DNA from: Streptomyces bicolor
GTDB lineage: Bacteria > Actinomycetota > Actinomycetes > Streptomycetales > Streptomycetaceae
Direction: 5' to 3'
NCBI RefSeq assembly: GCF_000719285.1
Contig: NZ_JOFS01000074.1
Span: 1-10,723, forward strand
Length of the DNA: 10,723 bases
The notes beneath the pieces were generated by a model. That model did no database searches. It was not told the DNA's origin and worked only from the letters and a program-made list of their open reading frames with translations. Shown here one piece after another: positions 1-6,306 of the stretch (position 1 is its first letter; every line of letters starts with the position of its first letter). A program made the position numbers and the translations under genes.

Positions 1-56
1 CCCCATCGAGGGCGGCTCCGGCGCCTTGCGATCGCACGCACCAGACGCCGCCGGGC

Positions 57-71
57 CCGCCCTTCGGGCGG
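57..71 (-). terminator. Hairpin downstream of the lysozyme-like gene
   Basis: The perfect inverted repeat CCGCCC-TTC-GGGCGG (6-bp stem, 3-nt loop) lies about 25 nt past the TAG stop of the minus-strand gene that ends at position 96. There is no T-run, but actinobacterial terminators often lack one. Terminator function is inferred from position and structure only. Nothing else is recognisable in bases 1-95. Confidence 0.4.
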
Positions 72-95
72 ACGACGGGAATTTGACGACAGGAC

Positions 96-1073
96 CTAGT
101 GGGTCGTGACGATCCGGACCGAGTCGAGCCCGTTGCTCGGCCCCGACGTACCCGGCCCGGCGATCGCACGCCACTGGCTGTCGGTGTGCCCGGCGGTCCA
201 CTCCCGGCCGGCGTACGACACCCGCCGGATGTGCAGTTCGGAGGCGTTGGCCACGGCCCAGTGGGCCAGCTGCCACCCGCGCTCGCGGACACCGCGACCG
301 GCGACGGAGCCCTTGCCGCCGGTCACCGGCAGCAGGACGGTCCGCCCGTCGCTCTCGGTCACGGAGGGAGTCGGCGTGGGCGTGGCCTTCGCGGCGCCCA
401 CCTCGGCGGCGGCCGACTGGAGCGCGTCCTGCCCGAAGTCCCGTACGAACGCGGCCCGTACGGAGTCCGTGCCGCCGGCCGAGGCGCCCCCGGCGAGCCC
501 CTCGCAGGTCAGCGTCGCTTCCGAACGCCCGGTGAGGGCGGCGGCGAGCAGTGTCGCGTCCGGCTCGTGCTTGGCGTACGCCTCCGGAAAACCGCTGCGC
601 TGGACGCGCTGGGCGGCGACGGTGAGCGGCAACTCCGTGTAGTCGCGGACCTTGACCAGGTGCTCGTAGAAGATGCCCGCCGAATAGATCGGGTCCAGGA
701 TCTCCCGCTCCGTGCCCCAGCCCTGCGAGGGCCGCTGCTGGAACAGGCCCAGCGAGTCACGGTCGCCGTGGGTGATGTTGCGCAGCGCCGACTCCTGCAG
801 CGCGGTGGCGAGCGCGATCGTCACGGCCCGCTCGGGCAGCCCGCGCCCGGTACCGACGGCGGCGATCGTCGCGGCGTTCACCGCCTGCTCCGGCGTGAAC
901 TCGTACCGCGCGCCGTCGCCCTTGCCCGAGACGACCTCGCAGCCCGGCGCTCCCGCGCCTCCGGTGACGTACTGCACCGCGAGATATCCCGCGACGGCGA
1001 GCAGGACCACAAAGGCCGCCCCGCAACGCAGGAGGCGGCCACGACGTTTCGCAGAGGCGGACGACTTCGGCAC
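96..1073 (-). CDS. Secreted/membrane-anchored protein with lysozyme-like motif
   Basis: The 325-residue product starts at GTG 1073; an in-frame stop two codons upstream excludes a longer start. The basic N-terminus (KRRGRLLR) followed by a hydrophobic segment at about residues 18-36 predicts a signal anchor or signal peptide. Residues 85-140 resemble a lysozyme/transglycosylase-like core: a Glu at 94 (ALQES), then [19 protein letters not shown] at about 102-120. This is the E...GLFQQ pattern of the superfamily. C45 and C190 could form an extracytoplasmic disulfide. A Thr/Pro linker near residues 230-240 leads to a C-terminal region of about 80 residues with several Trp (WQLAHW, REWTAG, SQWRAI) that I do not recognise. 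Inferred role: cell-wall binding or peptidoglycan processing. Related actinobacterial proteins are often given poor automatic names, so the product name is uncertain. It diverges from dapE. Confidence 0.8.
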   Translation of the reverse strand: MPKSSASAKRRGRLLRCGAAFVVLLAVAGYLAVQYVTGGAGAPGCEVVSGKGDGARYEFTPEQAVNAATIAAVGTGRGLPERAVTIALATALQESALRNITHGDRDSLGLFQQRPSQGWGTEREILDPIYSAGIFYEHLVKVRDYTELPLTVAAQRVQRSGFPEAYAKHEPDATLLAAALTGRSEATLTCEGLAGGASAGGTDSVRAAFVRDFGQDALQSAAAEVGAAKATPTPTPSVTESDGRTVLLPVTGGKGSVAGRGVRERGWQLAHWAVANASELHIRRVSYAGREWTAGHTDSQWRAIAGPGTSGPSNGLDSVRIVTTH

Positions 1074-1080
1074 GTCCTAC

Positions 1081-1086
1081 AAGGTA
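1081..1086 (-). promoter_or_regulatory. Candidate leaderless -10 box for the lysozyme-like gene
   Basis: On the minus strand TACCTT fits the actinobacterial TANNNT -10 consensus and ends 7 nt before the GTG start at 1073. That spacing is typical of leaderless transcripts. The only Shine-Dalgarno-like bases (GTAGGAC) abut the start codon, too close for a normal site. No convincing -35 is visible. Confidence 0.35.
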
Positions 1087-1097
1087 ACCGAGGTTAC
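1084..1097. promoter_or_regulatory. 14-bp palindrome, candidate operator between divergent genes
   Basis: GTAACC-GA-GGTTAC is a perfect inverted repeat with 6-bp arms and a 2-bp centre. It overlaps the candidate -10 of the minus-strand gene by three bases and lies about 60 bp upstream of dapE. The geometry suits a dimeric repressor acting on the minus-strand gene. The regulator is unknown and no regulator gene is adjacent. Confidence 0.4.
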
Positions 1098-1145
1098 TGA
1101 GGGGTATGGGCTCAGTGCGAAATCAGGGGCGACGGACCGGCGGGT

Positions 1146-1151
1146 TAGGGT
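1146..1151 (+). promoter_or_regulatory. Candidate leaderless -10 box for dapE
   Basis: TAGGGT fits the TANNNT -10 pattern and ends 7 nt before the dapE ATG at 1159, which would place the transcript start at or next to the A of ATG. No purine-rich ribosome site at normal spacing is visible (only TCGGGACC). A recognisable -35 is absent. Confidence 0.4.
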
Positions 1152-1158
1152 CGGGACC

Positions 1159-2238
1159 ATGGCCGACACCTCTCTTGATCTCACGCTGGACGCCGCCGAG
1201 CTCACCGCGCAGCTCGTCGACTTCCCTTCCGTCAGCGGCATGGAGAAGCCCCTCGCGGACGCCATCGAGACCGCCCTGCGCGCCCTGCCGCATCTGACGG
1301 TGGAGCGGTACGGCAACAACGTCGTGGCCCGGACGAACCTGGGGCGCCCGGAGCGCGTGATCCTCGCCGGCCACATCGACACGGTGCCGATCGCGGACAA
1401 CGTCCCGTCCCGGCTGGACGAGGACGGCGTCCTGTGGGGCTGCGGCACCTGCGACATGAAGTCGGGCGTGGCGGTCCAGCTGCGCATCGCGGCCACGGTC
1501 CCGGCCCCCAACCGCGACCTGACCTTCGTCTTCTACGACAACGAAGAGGTGACCGCCGAGCTCAACGGCCTCAAGCACGTGGCCGAGAACCGTCCCGAGT
1601 GGCTCGAGGGCGACTTCGCGGTGCTGCTGGAGCCGTCGGACGGCGAGGTGGAGGGCGGCTGCCAGGGCACGCTCAGGGTGCTCCTCAAGACCAAGGGGGA
1701 GCGCGCCCACTCCGCGCGCGGCTGGATGGGCTCGAACGCGATCCACGCGGCCGCCCCGATCCTGGCGCGGCTGGCGTCGTACGAACCCCGCTACCCCGTG
1801 ATCGACGGCCTGGAGTACCGCGAGGGCCTGAACGCGGTCGGCATCAGCGGTGGCGTGGCGGGCAATGTCATCCCGGACGAATGTGTCGTAACCGTCAACT
1901 TCCGCTACGCACCGGACCGTACGGAGGAGGAGGCCATCGCGCACGTCCACGAGGTCTTCGCCGACTGCGGGGTCGAGGAGTTCGTGGTGGACGACCACAG
2001 CGGCGGCGCCCTTCCGGGTCTCTCCCACCCGGCGGCCGCGGCGTTCATGGCGGCGGTCGGAGGCACCCCGCGCCCGAAGTACGGCTGGACGGACGTCTCC
2101 CGCTTCTCCTCCCTGGGCATCCCCGCGGTCAACTACGGTCCCGGCAACCCGCACTTGGCGCACAAGCGGGACGAGCGAGTGGAGACGGCGAAGGTCCTGG
2201 CGGGGGAGGAGCGGCTGCGGGCGTGGCTCACGACGTAG
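1159..2238 (+). CDS. dapE: Succinyl-diaminopimelate desuccinylase
   Basis: The 359-residue M20-family metallopeptidase hydrolyses N-succinyl-LL-diaminopimelate to succinate and LL-diaminopimelate in the cytoplasm, supplying lysine and peptidoglycan crosslinks. Visible di-zinc motifs: GHIDTVP with H72 and D74; GTCDMKSG with D99; catalytic Glu at 129-130 (YDNEEV); E158 in LLEPSDG; dimerisation-domain H184 (ERAHSA); and a C-terminal NPHLAHK histidine. Length and motif set match the actinobacterial DapE type. ATG 1159 begins [10 protein letters not shown]. The frame stays open upstream to 712, but that part is the antisense of the neighbouring gene. No dap or lys gene adjoins it; the pairing with the LOG gene downstream matches the mycobacterial order. 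Confidence 0.93.
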   Translation: MADTSLDLTLDAAELTAQLVDFPSVSGMEKPLADAIETALRALPHLTVERYGNNVVARTNLGRPERVILAGHIDTVPIADNVPSRLDEDGVLWGCGTCDMKSGVAVQLRIAATVPAPNRDLTFVFYDNEEVTAELNGLKHVAENRPEWLEGDFAVLLEPSDGEVEGGCQGTLRVLLKTKGERAHSARGWMGSNAIHAAAPILARLASYEPRYPVIDGLEYREGLNAVGISGGVAGNVIPDECVVTVNFRYAPDRTEEEAIAHVHEVFADCGVEEFVVDDHSGGALPGLSHPAAAAFMAAVGGTPRPKYGWTDVSRFSSLGIPAVNYGPGNPHLAHKRDERVETAKVLAGEERLRAWLTT

Positions 2239-2383
2239 GGCCGAGGTGACGGGTGCGGTGGGGATCGCGGGGATGGCGCTTCATGGCGGTCATGCTCACG
2301 TCCCCCGTCTGTAACCCGCGTGGATCTACGCTGAGGTGGAAAGACCTGCAACACCCGCAGGCCCCGCAGTGGAGGGAGCGCAC

Positions 2384-3142
2384 ATGGCTACCGGTAACCC
2401 CGAGGGGAAGAAGCAGCCACCGGAGGAGCAGCGGTTGGGCCCCGTGCTGCGCAGGCGGGGCCAGGTGACGCCGAGCACCACGGACCAGCGGCTGCTGGAC
2501 GAGCGTGCCCCTTCGGACTGGGTCCACACCGACCCGTGGCGTGTCCTGCGCATCCAGTCGGAGTTCATCGAGGGCTTCGGCACACTCGCCGAACTCCCGG
2601 CGGCGATCAGCGTGTTCGGCTCGGCCCGTACGCCCGTGGACTCGCGGGAATACGAGGTCGGCGTCCGGCTGGGCCGGGGCCTGGTCGAGGCCGGTTTCGC
2701 GGTGATCACCGGCGGTGGCCCGGGCGCCATGGAAGCGGCGAACAAGGGCGCCTGCGAGGCGAAGGGCATCTCGGTGGGCCTGGGCATCGAGCTGCCCTTC
2801 GAACAGGGCCTCAATCCTTACGTCGATATCGGCCTGAACTTCCGATACTTTTTCGTAAGGAAAATGATGTTTGTCAAGTATGCCCAAGGGTTCGTCGTGC
2901 TTCCTGGCGGCCTGGGCACCCTCGACGAACTCTTCGAGGCCCTCACCCTGGTCCAGACCCAGAAGGTCACCCGCTTCCCGATCGTCCTGTTCGGCAGCGA
3001 GTACTGGGGCGGCCTGATCGACTGGCTGAAGAACACGCTGGTGGCCCAGGGCAAGGCGTCGGAGAAGGACCTGCTCCTGTTCCACGTGACGGACGACGTG
3101 GACGAGGCGGTGGCGTTGGTGTCGAAGGAGGCGGGGCGCTGA
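2384..3142 (+). CDS. LOG-family nucleotide 5'-monophosphate phosphoribohydrolase (TIGR00730 type)
   Basis: The 252-residue product starts at ATG 2384 behind GGAGGGAG at 2371-2378. It carries both LOG (Lonely Guy) signatures: GGGPGAMEAAN at residues 110-120 and PGGLGTLDE at 174-182, in a Rossmann-like fold, with the conserved R159-K160 just before. LOG enzymes release the free base from cytokinin riboside 5'-monophosphates; bacterial members may also act on other nucleotides such as AMP. The mycobacterial homologue at the same locus (Rv1205) has been linked to cytokinin production. About 50 extra N-terminal residues (Lys/Pro/Arg-rich) distinguish it from the short plant-type LOG. Residues 145-168 are encoded by an AT-rich block of rare codons unlike the rest of the gene. 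It converges on folP2. Confidence 0.88.
   Translation: MATGNPEGKKQPPEEQRLGPVLRRRGQVTPSTTDQRLLDERAPSDWVHTDPWRVLRIQSEFIEGFGTLAELPAAISVFGSARTPVDSREYEVGVRLGRGLVEAGFAVITGGGPGAMEAANKGACEAKGISVGLGIELPFEQGLNPYVDIGLNFRYFFVRKMMFVKYAQGFVVLPGGLGTLDELFEALTLVQTQKVTRFPIVLFGSEYWGGLIDWLKNTLVAQGKASEKDLLLFHVTDDVDEAVALVSKEAGR
2816..2860 (+). other. Nested stem-loop within a rare-codon pocket of the LOG gene
   Basis: Two nested perfect inverted repeats occur inside the coding frame. The outer arms are CCTTACG (2816-2822) and CGTAAGG (2854-2860). The inner arms are TATCGG (2827-2832) and CCGATA (2842-2847), around a 9-nt loop. The stretch and the following 30 bases use codons rare in this window (TTT, GTA, AGG, AAA, TAT, CAA). 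The structure is seen directly; a function (RNA element, pausing site or cis-regulatory signal) is inference. Confidence 0.5.
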
Positions 3143-3170
3143 CGTCCTTCAGCCCGTGGGACGGGTAGGG

Positions 3171-3211
3171 GCGGCGGGGGCGAAGAAGGGCGCTATGCCA
3201 GCCCCCGCCGC
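3171..3211. terminator. Long hairpin between convergent LOG and folP2 genes
   Basis: GCGGCGGGGGC (3171-3181) and GCCCCCGCCGC (3201-3211) form a perfect 11-bp stem around a 19-nt loop. It lies 28 nt after the LOG stop. On the other strand it reaches into the last codons of folP2, whose TAG (3193-3195) falls in the loop. A smaller hairpin CCCGT-GGG-ACGGG (3153-3165) precedes it. A bidirectional terminator is the likely role. Confidence 0.6.
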
Positions 3212-4053
3212 GCCACCGCCGGCACCCGGTGGCCCGCGATCGACGCAACCATGTCCAGCACCTGCCGCGTCTCCGCCACCTCATGCACCCGGTACACCTG
3301 CGCCCCCAACCACGCCGACACCGCGGTCGTGGCCAGGGTCCCCACCACCCGCTCCTTCACGGGCTTGTCCAGCGTCTCCCCGACAAAGTCCTTGTTCGAC
3401 AGAGACACCAGCACCGGCCACCCCGTCTCCACCATCTCCCCCAACCGCCGGGTCGCCTCGAGACTGTGCCGAGTGTTCTTCCCGAAGTCGTGCCCGGGAT
3501 CGATCAGGATCGACTCCCGAGGCACCCCCAGTGCCAACGCCCGCTCGGCCAATCCCACTGTCACCCGCAGAATGTCCGCCATGACGTCGTCGTACGTCAC
3601 CCGGTGCGGCCGGGTCCGCGGCTGCGCACCCCCGGCGTGCGTACACACCAGCCCCACCCCGTAGCGCGCGGCGACCTCCGCCAGCGCGGGATCCACCCCG
3701 CCCCACGCGTCGTTCAGCAGATCGGCCCCGGCCTCGCACACGGCCGCCCCGACCTCGGCCCGCCAGGTGTCCACGCTGATCACGACATCCGGGAAGCGCC
3801 GCCGCACCTCGGCCACGAACCCGACCGTCCGCCGCGCCTCCTCCTCGGCGGTCACCTCTTCCCCGGGCCCGGCCTTCACCCCGCCGATGTCGATGATGGC
3901 CGCCCCCTCCGCCACGGCCTGCTCCACGCGCGCGAGGGCCGGCTCGTCGCGGAACGTCGCCCCTTGGTCGTAGAAGGAGTCCGGGGTCCGGTTCACGATC
4001 GCCATGATCGCCGGCTCGTGCGTGCCGAACTCACGCCTGCCCAGCCTGAGCAT
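3193..4053 (-). CDS. folP2: FolP2-like dihydropteroate synthase homologue
   Basis: The 286-residue TIM-barrel product belongs to the dihydropteroate synthase family, which joins p-aminobenzoate to hydroxymethyldihydropterin diphosphate in folate synthesis. Pterin-pocket and barrel residues are kept: N21 (IVNRTPDSF), D95 (SVDTWRAEV), N114 (LLNDAWGG), D185 (DPGHDFGKN), K221 (SLSNKDFVGE), R255 and H257 (YRVHEV). The loop-2 signature GGxSTRPG is replaced by GGVKAGPG (57-64), losing the Thr and Arg that serve pABA binding and catalysis. This is the feature of mycobacterial FolP2 (Rv1207), for which dihydropteroate synthase activity has not been shown. Position beside the LOG and DivIVA genes supports the FolP2 assignment. 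It starts at ATG 4053, with AGGAGAGG upstream at rather long spacing. True substrate unknown. Confidence 0.85.
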   Translation of the reverse strand: MLRLGRREFGTHEPAIMAIVNRTPDSFYDQGATFRDEPALARVEQAVAEGAAIIDIGGVKAGPGEEVTAEEEARRTVGFVAEVRRRFPDVVISVDTWRAEVGAAVCEAGADLLNDAWGGVDPALAEVAARYGVGLVCTHAGGAQPRTRPHRVTYDDVMADILRVTVGLAERALALGVPRESILIDPGHDFGKNTRHSLEATRRLGEMVETGWPVLVSLSNKDFVGETLDKPVKERVVGTLATTAVSAWLGAQVYRVHEVAETRQVLDMVASIAGHRVPAVARRGLA

Positions 4054-4192
4054 CCCCTGTGACCTCTCCTAGTGCGTCCTGGCAAGTCGCCTGCATACGG
4101 CCGCCTGCGACCCTAACTGTCAGAGTCGCATGGCACGATCGGACCCTGACACACTCGACCGCACGCATTCACCGACCATGGGGGCCACAGCG

Positions 4193-4561
4193 ATGGTTAT
4201 GTTCCTGTTCCTGGTCGTCGCGCTGGCCGTCGTGGTCGCCGCGGTGACCCTCGCCGTGGTGGGCGGCGGCGAGGGCGACGGCCCGCTGCCGGAGGCCGCC
4301 CCCGAGCGCCTGCAGGACCCGCTGCCGCCGGACCGCCCGGTCAACCGCGCCGACGTCGAGAGCCTCCGCTTCCCGCTCGCCGCCCGCGGGTACCGCATGG
4401 CCGACGTCGACGACGCCCTCAGCCGCCTCGGCGCCGAGCTCGCCGAGCGCGACGCCCGGATCGCCGACCTGGAGTCCGCGCTGGCCGGCGCCCAGGCGTC
4501 CACCGGCGGCCATATGCCGCATGTGTCGATGGAGAAGCCCGCCCAGGAGGACCAGCAATGA
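4193..4561 (+). CDS. Membrane-anchored DivIVA-domain protein
   Basis: The 122-residue product from ATG 4193 has one hydrophobic segment at about residues 3-24, a Gly/Pro-rich linker (25-48), then a short DivIVA-like motif (RFPLAARGYRMADVDDALSR, 59-78). A charged, probably helical or coiled-coil stretch follows to about residue 98, then a tail ending QEDQQ. DivIVA proteins recognise membranes and organise polar growth or division; the single TM here would replace lipid binding by the domain. An orthologous position (Rv1209) exists in M. tuberculosis. The frame is open from ATG 4130, and ATG 4178 is also possible. I chose 4193 because it puts the TM at the N-terminus and has GGGGG 8 nt upstream. 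It overlaps tag by four bases (ATGA), implying translational coupling. Confidence 0.75.
   Translation: MVMFLFLVVALAVVVAAVTLAVVGGGEGDGPLPEAAPERLQDPLPPDRPVNRADVESLRFPLAARGYRMADVDDALSRLGAELAERDARIADLESALAGAQASTGGHMPHVSMEKPAQEDQQ
4545..4550 (+). promoter_or_regulatory. Ribosome binding site of tag inside the DivIVA-domain gene
   Basis: A full AGGAGG sits 7 nt before the tag ATG at 4558, within the last codons of the upstream gene. It fixes the tag start and supports coupled translation across the ATGA overlap. Confidence 0.7.
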
Positions 4562-5145
4562 GCGACGGCACGGCCCTCGCCGGTCCGGACGGCGCACTGC
4601 GCTGCCCCTGGGCCCTGTCCACCCCTGATTACGTCACGTACCACGACGAGGAGTGGGGCCGCCCGGTCCACGGCGACGACGCGCTCTATGAACGCCTCAC
4701 CCTGGAGGCCTTCCAGTCGGGCCTGTCCTGGATCACGATCCTGCGCCGCCGCGAGGGCTTCCGCGCCGCCTTCGCCGACTTCGAGATCGCGAAGGTGGCG
4801 GCCTTCACGGACACCGACAGGGGCCGCCTACTCGCCGACCCGGGCATCATCCGCAACCGCGCCAAGATCGACGCGACCCTGGCCAACGCCCGCGTGCTGG
4901 CCGAGTGGGCGCCCGGTGAGCTGGACGAACTGATCTGGTCCCACGCCCCGGACCCGACCACGCGCCCGGTCCCGAAGACGCCGGCAGACGTACCGGCGGT
5001 CACTCCGGAATCGACGGCCCTGTCCAAGGCCCTGAAGAACCGCGGCCTGCGCTTCGTAGGCCCGACGACGGCTTACGCCCTGATGCAGGCGTGCGGTCTG
5101 GTGGACGATCACCTGGAAGTCTGCTTCGCGAGAAGCGCCCCGTAA
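4558..5145 (+). CDS. tag: DNA-3-methyladenine glycosylase I
   Basis: The 195-residue HhH-superfamily enzyme excises 3-methyladenine from alkylated DNA as the first step of base-excision repair. It shows the Tag signature: C16 (RCPW), H29 (YHDEEWGRPV), the catalytic-pocket Glu in LEAFQSGLSW (E50), RNRAKI at 100-105 and FVGPTTAYALMQACG (167-180). The closing zinc pair is H185 and C189 (DDHLEVC). C16, H29, H185 and C189 correspond to the structural zinc ligands of E. coli Tag. The protein ends six residues after C189, and its stop codon is in the loop of a palindromic intergenic unit, so the native C-terminus may have been replaced. It is coupled to the DivIVA-domain gene and converges on the crotonase gene. 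Confidence 0.93.
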   Translation: MSDGTALAGPDGALRCPWALSTPDYVTYHDEEWGRPVHGDDALYERLTLEAFQSGLSWITILRRREGFRAAFADFEIAKVAAFTDTDRGRLLADPGIIRNRAKIDATLANARVLAEWAPGELDELIWSHAPDPTTRPVPKTPADVPAVTPESTALSKALKNRGLRFVGPTTAYALMQACGLVDDHLEVCFARSAP

Positions 5146-5217
5146 GGGGCGCGGGGCTGCATCGATGTGCGGCTCCGCCGCGGGGGCGCGATCAGCCACG
5201 ACGATCCCGCAGCCCCG
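5135..5217. repeat. Composite GC-rich palindromic intergenic unit (Streptomyces-type repeat)
   Basis: Three stems are visible. GCGCCCC-GTAA-GGGGCGC (5135-5152) has a 7-bp stem with the tag TAA in its loop. CGGGGCTGC (5152-5160) pairs with GCAGCCCCG (5209-5217), and adjacent ATCG pairs with CGAT at 5202-5205. Between them GCGGC-TCC-GCCGC (5169-5181) forms a third stem. From memory, units opening GGGGCGCGGGGCTGC and closing GCAGCC recur at gene ends across Streptomyces genomes. I cannot search for copies here. The unit probably also terminates transcription from both convergent genes. Confidence 0.6.
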
Positions 5218-5238
5218 ACGGCGCTACCGCCCCCGAGC

Positions 5239-6042
5239 TCACCGGCCCAAATACTTCGGCTTCTCCTTGTTCACGAAGGCCTGCACAGCGATCGCATGAT
5301 CCTCGGACGACCCCGCCCGAGTCTGCAGCTCGTCCTCCTTCTCCAAGGTCTCCTCAAGAGAGTGCGACAGCCCGAACGCCACCGCTTCCTTGATCGCCGC
5401 ATACGCCACCGTCGGCCCCTCCGCCAACGCCCGCGCCACCTTCTCGGCCTCCCCGCGCAGGTCGGCGGAAGGCACAACCCGGTTCGCGATCCCCAGCTCG
5501 TAGGCCTCCTGCGCCTTGATGGACCTGGGGAAAAGCAGCAGGTCGGCGGCGCGGCCGGCGCCGATGACGCGCGGCAGGGTCCAGGAGATCCCCGAGTCGG
5601 CCGTCAGAGCCACGCCCGCGAACGACGTATTGAAGGCAGCCGTATCCGCCACCACCCGATAGTCCGCAGCCAGCGCGAACCCGAATCCCGCCCCGGCCGC
5701 GACCCCGTTCACCCCGGCCACCACCGGCTTCGACATGGACGTAAGCGCGGTCACGATCGGGTTGTAATGCTCCCGCACCGTGCTCATCGTCTGCCCCGAC
5801 CCGTTCTCCCGGTCCGCGGCCAGCAGCCCGATGTGCTCCTTGAGGTCCTGGCCCACACAGAAGGCCCGATCCCCCGCGGCGGTCAGCAACACCGCCCGCA
5901 CCGCACTGTCGTCCGCCGCGGAGCGAACCGCTTCCCGCAGGGCGACCTTGGCCTCGATGTTCAGCGCGTTCATCGCCTCGGGACGGTTCAGAGTGATCGT
6001 CGCGAGTCCGTCGCTCACCTCGTAGAGCACGGTGTCGGCCAT
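5239..6042 (-). CDS. Enoyl-CoA hydratase/isomerase (crotonase) family protein
   Basis: The 267-residue cytoplasmic crotonase starts at ATG 6042 behind GGAGGGG. It acts on acyl-CoA thioesters. Oxyanion-hole segments are visible: GDRAFCVGQDL at about 57-67 and NGVAAGAGFGFALAAD at 112-127. The region that carries catalytic Glu in true hydratases (PE, and GGT) reads NTSFAGVALTADSGISWTLP (138-157). It lacks that Glu but keeps an Asp at 149, as in PaaG-type epoxyphenylacetyl-CoA isomerases (PDxG motif). An isomerase or other ring/double-bond shifting role is therefore as likely as hydration. The substrate cannot be told from sequence. It is transcribed alone, converges on tag, and has a palindrome 30 nt upstream of the start that could bind a TetR-type repressor. 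An open frame extends upstream to 6219, but the RBS and family length favour 6042. Confidence 0.85.
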   Translation of the reverse strand: MADTVLYEVSDGLATITLNRPEAMNALNIEAKVALREAVRSAADDSAVRAVLLTAAGDRAFCVGQDLKEHIGLLAADRENGSGQTMSTVREHYNPIVTALTSMSKPVVAGVNGVAAGAGFGFALAADYRVVADTAAFNTSFAGVALTADSGISWTLPRVIGAGRAADLLLFPRSIKAQEAYELGIANRVVPSADLRGEAEKVARALAEGPTVAYAAIKEAVAFGLSHSLEETLEKEDELQTRAGSSEDHAIAVQAFVNKEKPKYLGR

Positions 6043-6072
6043 GGCGTATCCCCTCCGGGTCTCGACGCTTAG

Positions 6073-6090
6073 GCGTACTGGTCGGTACGC
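6073..6090. promoter_or_regulatory. Operator-like palindrome upstream of the crotonase gene
   Basis: GCGTAC-TGGTCG-GTACGC has perfect 6-bp arms and a 6-bp centre. It begins 31 nt upstream of the crotonase ATG, just upstream of its RBS. Read on the minus strand the core is TACCGACCAGTA, similar in style to operators of TetR-family regulators of acyl-CoA metabolism. No regulator gene is in the window, so the link is inferred. Confidence 0.45.
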
Positions 6091-6108
6091 ACTTGTCCGA
6101 AGGACAGC

Positions 6109-6273
6109 ATGGCGGAGATCGCCGACAACGGCCCTGACCGGACGTGTGACCTGCGTCAAAGAATTCACGTCCGGTTCTGTTCGGTCCAAGCGTGTGCGGT
6201 GGCGCAGTATCGCAGTCACATCGCCGAATTGAGTGGTTTTGCTCGCGCGCGTTGCCCAAGCGATGCCGACTGA
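6109..6273 (+). CDS. Doubtful 54-residue ORF with a good ribosome site
   Basis: ATG 6109 follows AAGGA at ideal spacing and the frame runs 54 codons to TGA. The product begins MAEIADNGPDRTCD and contains five Cys and seven Arg. No family is recognised and there is no hydrophobic segment. Codons such as AGA, ATT, TGT, TTT and TTG are atypical for this genome, which argues against a conserved gene. It is best read as chance or, less likely, an upstream peptide tied to the DUF3117 transcript. Confidence 0.15.
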   Translation: MAEIADNGPDRTCDLRQRIHVRFCSVQACAVAQYRSHIAELSGFARARCPSDAD

Positions 6274-6275
6274 TG

Positions 6276-6306
6276 TTGGTCATCGGGTCCTGAGATGCGG
6301 GATAAT
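6276..6306 (+). promoter_or_regulatory. Candidate promoter for the DUF3117 gene
   Basis: TTGGTC (6276-6281) and GATAAT (6301-6306) resemble housekeeping -35 and -10 hexamers with a 19-bp spacer. They lie about 110 bp upstream of the DUF3117 ATG in a relatively AT-rich stretch. The -10 match is good; the -35 and spacing are imperfect. Confidence 0.4.

Noticed and set aside
712..1158. Long upstream extension of the dapE reading frame
   Set aside because: It is the antisense of the lysozyme-like gene, has no family similarity, and DapE motifs and length fit a start at 1159.
1123..2163. 346-codon minus-strand frame opposite dapE
   Set aside because: Arg/Val/Asp-rich shadow typical of antisense frames in high-GC genes; dapE is unmistakable on the plus strand.
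2253..2383. Short plus-strand frames between dapE and the LOG gene
   Set aside because: They run into the LOG gene in a different frame, lack ribosome sites and resemble nothing known.
4054..4192. Divergent promoter elements between folP2 and the DivIVA-domain gene
   Set aside because: CTGACA and TAACTG can be picked out, but neither has a partner hexamer at acceptable spacing.
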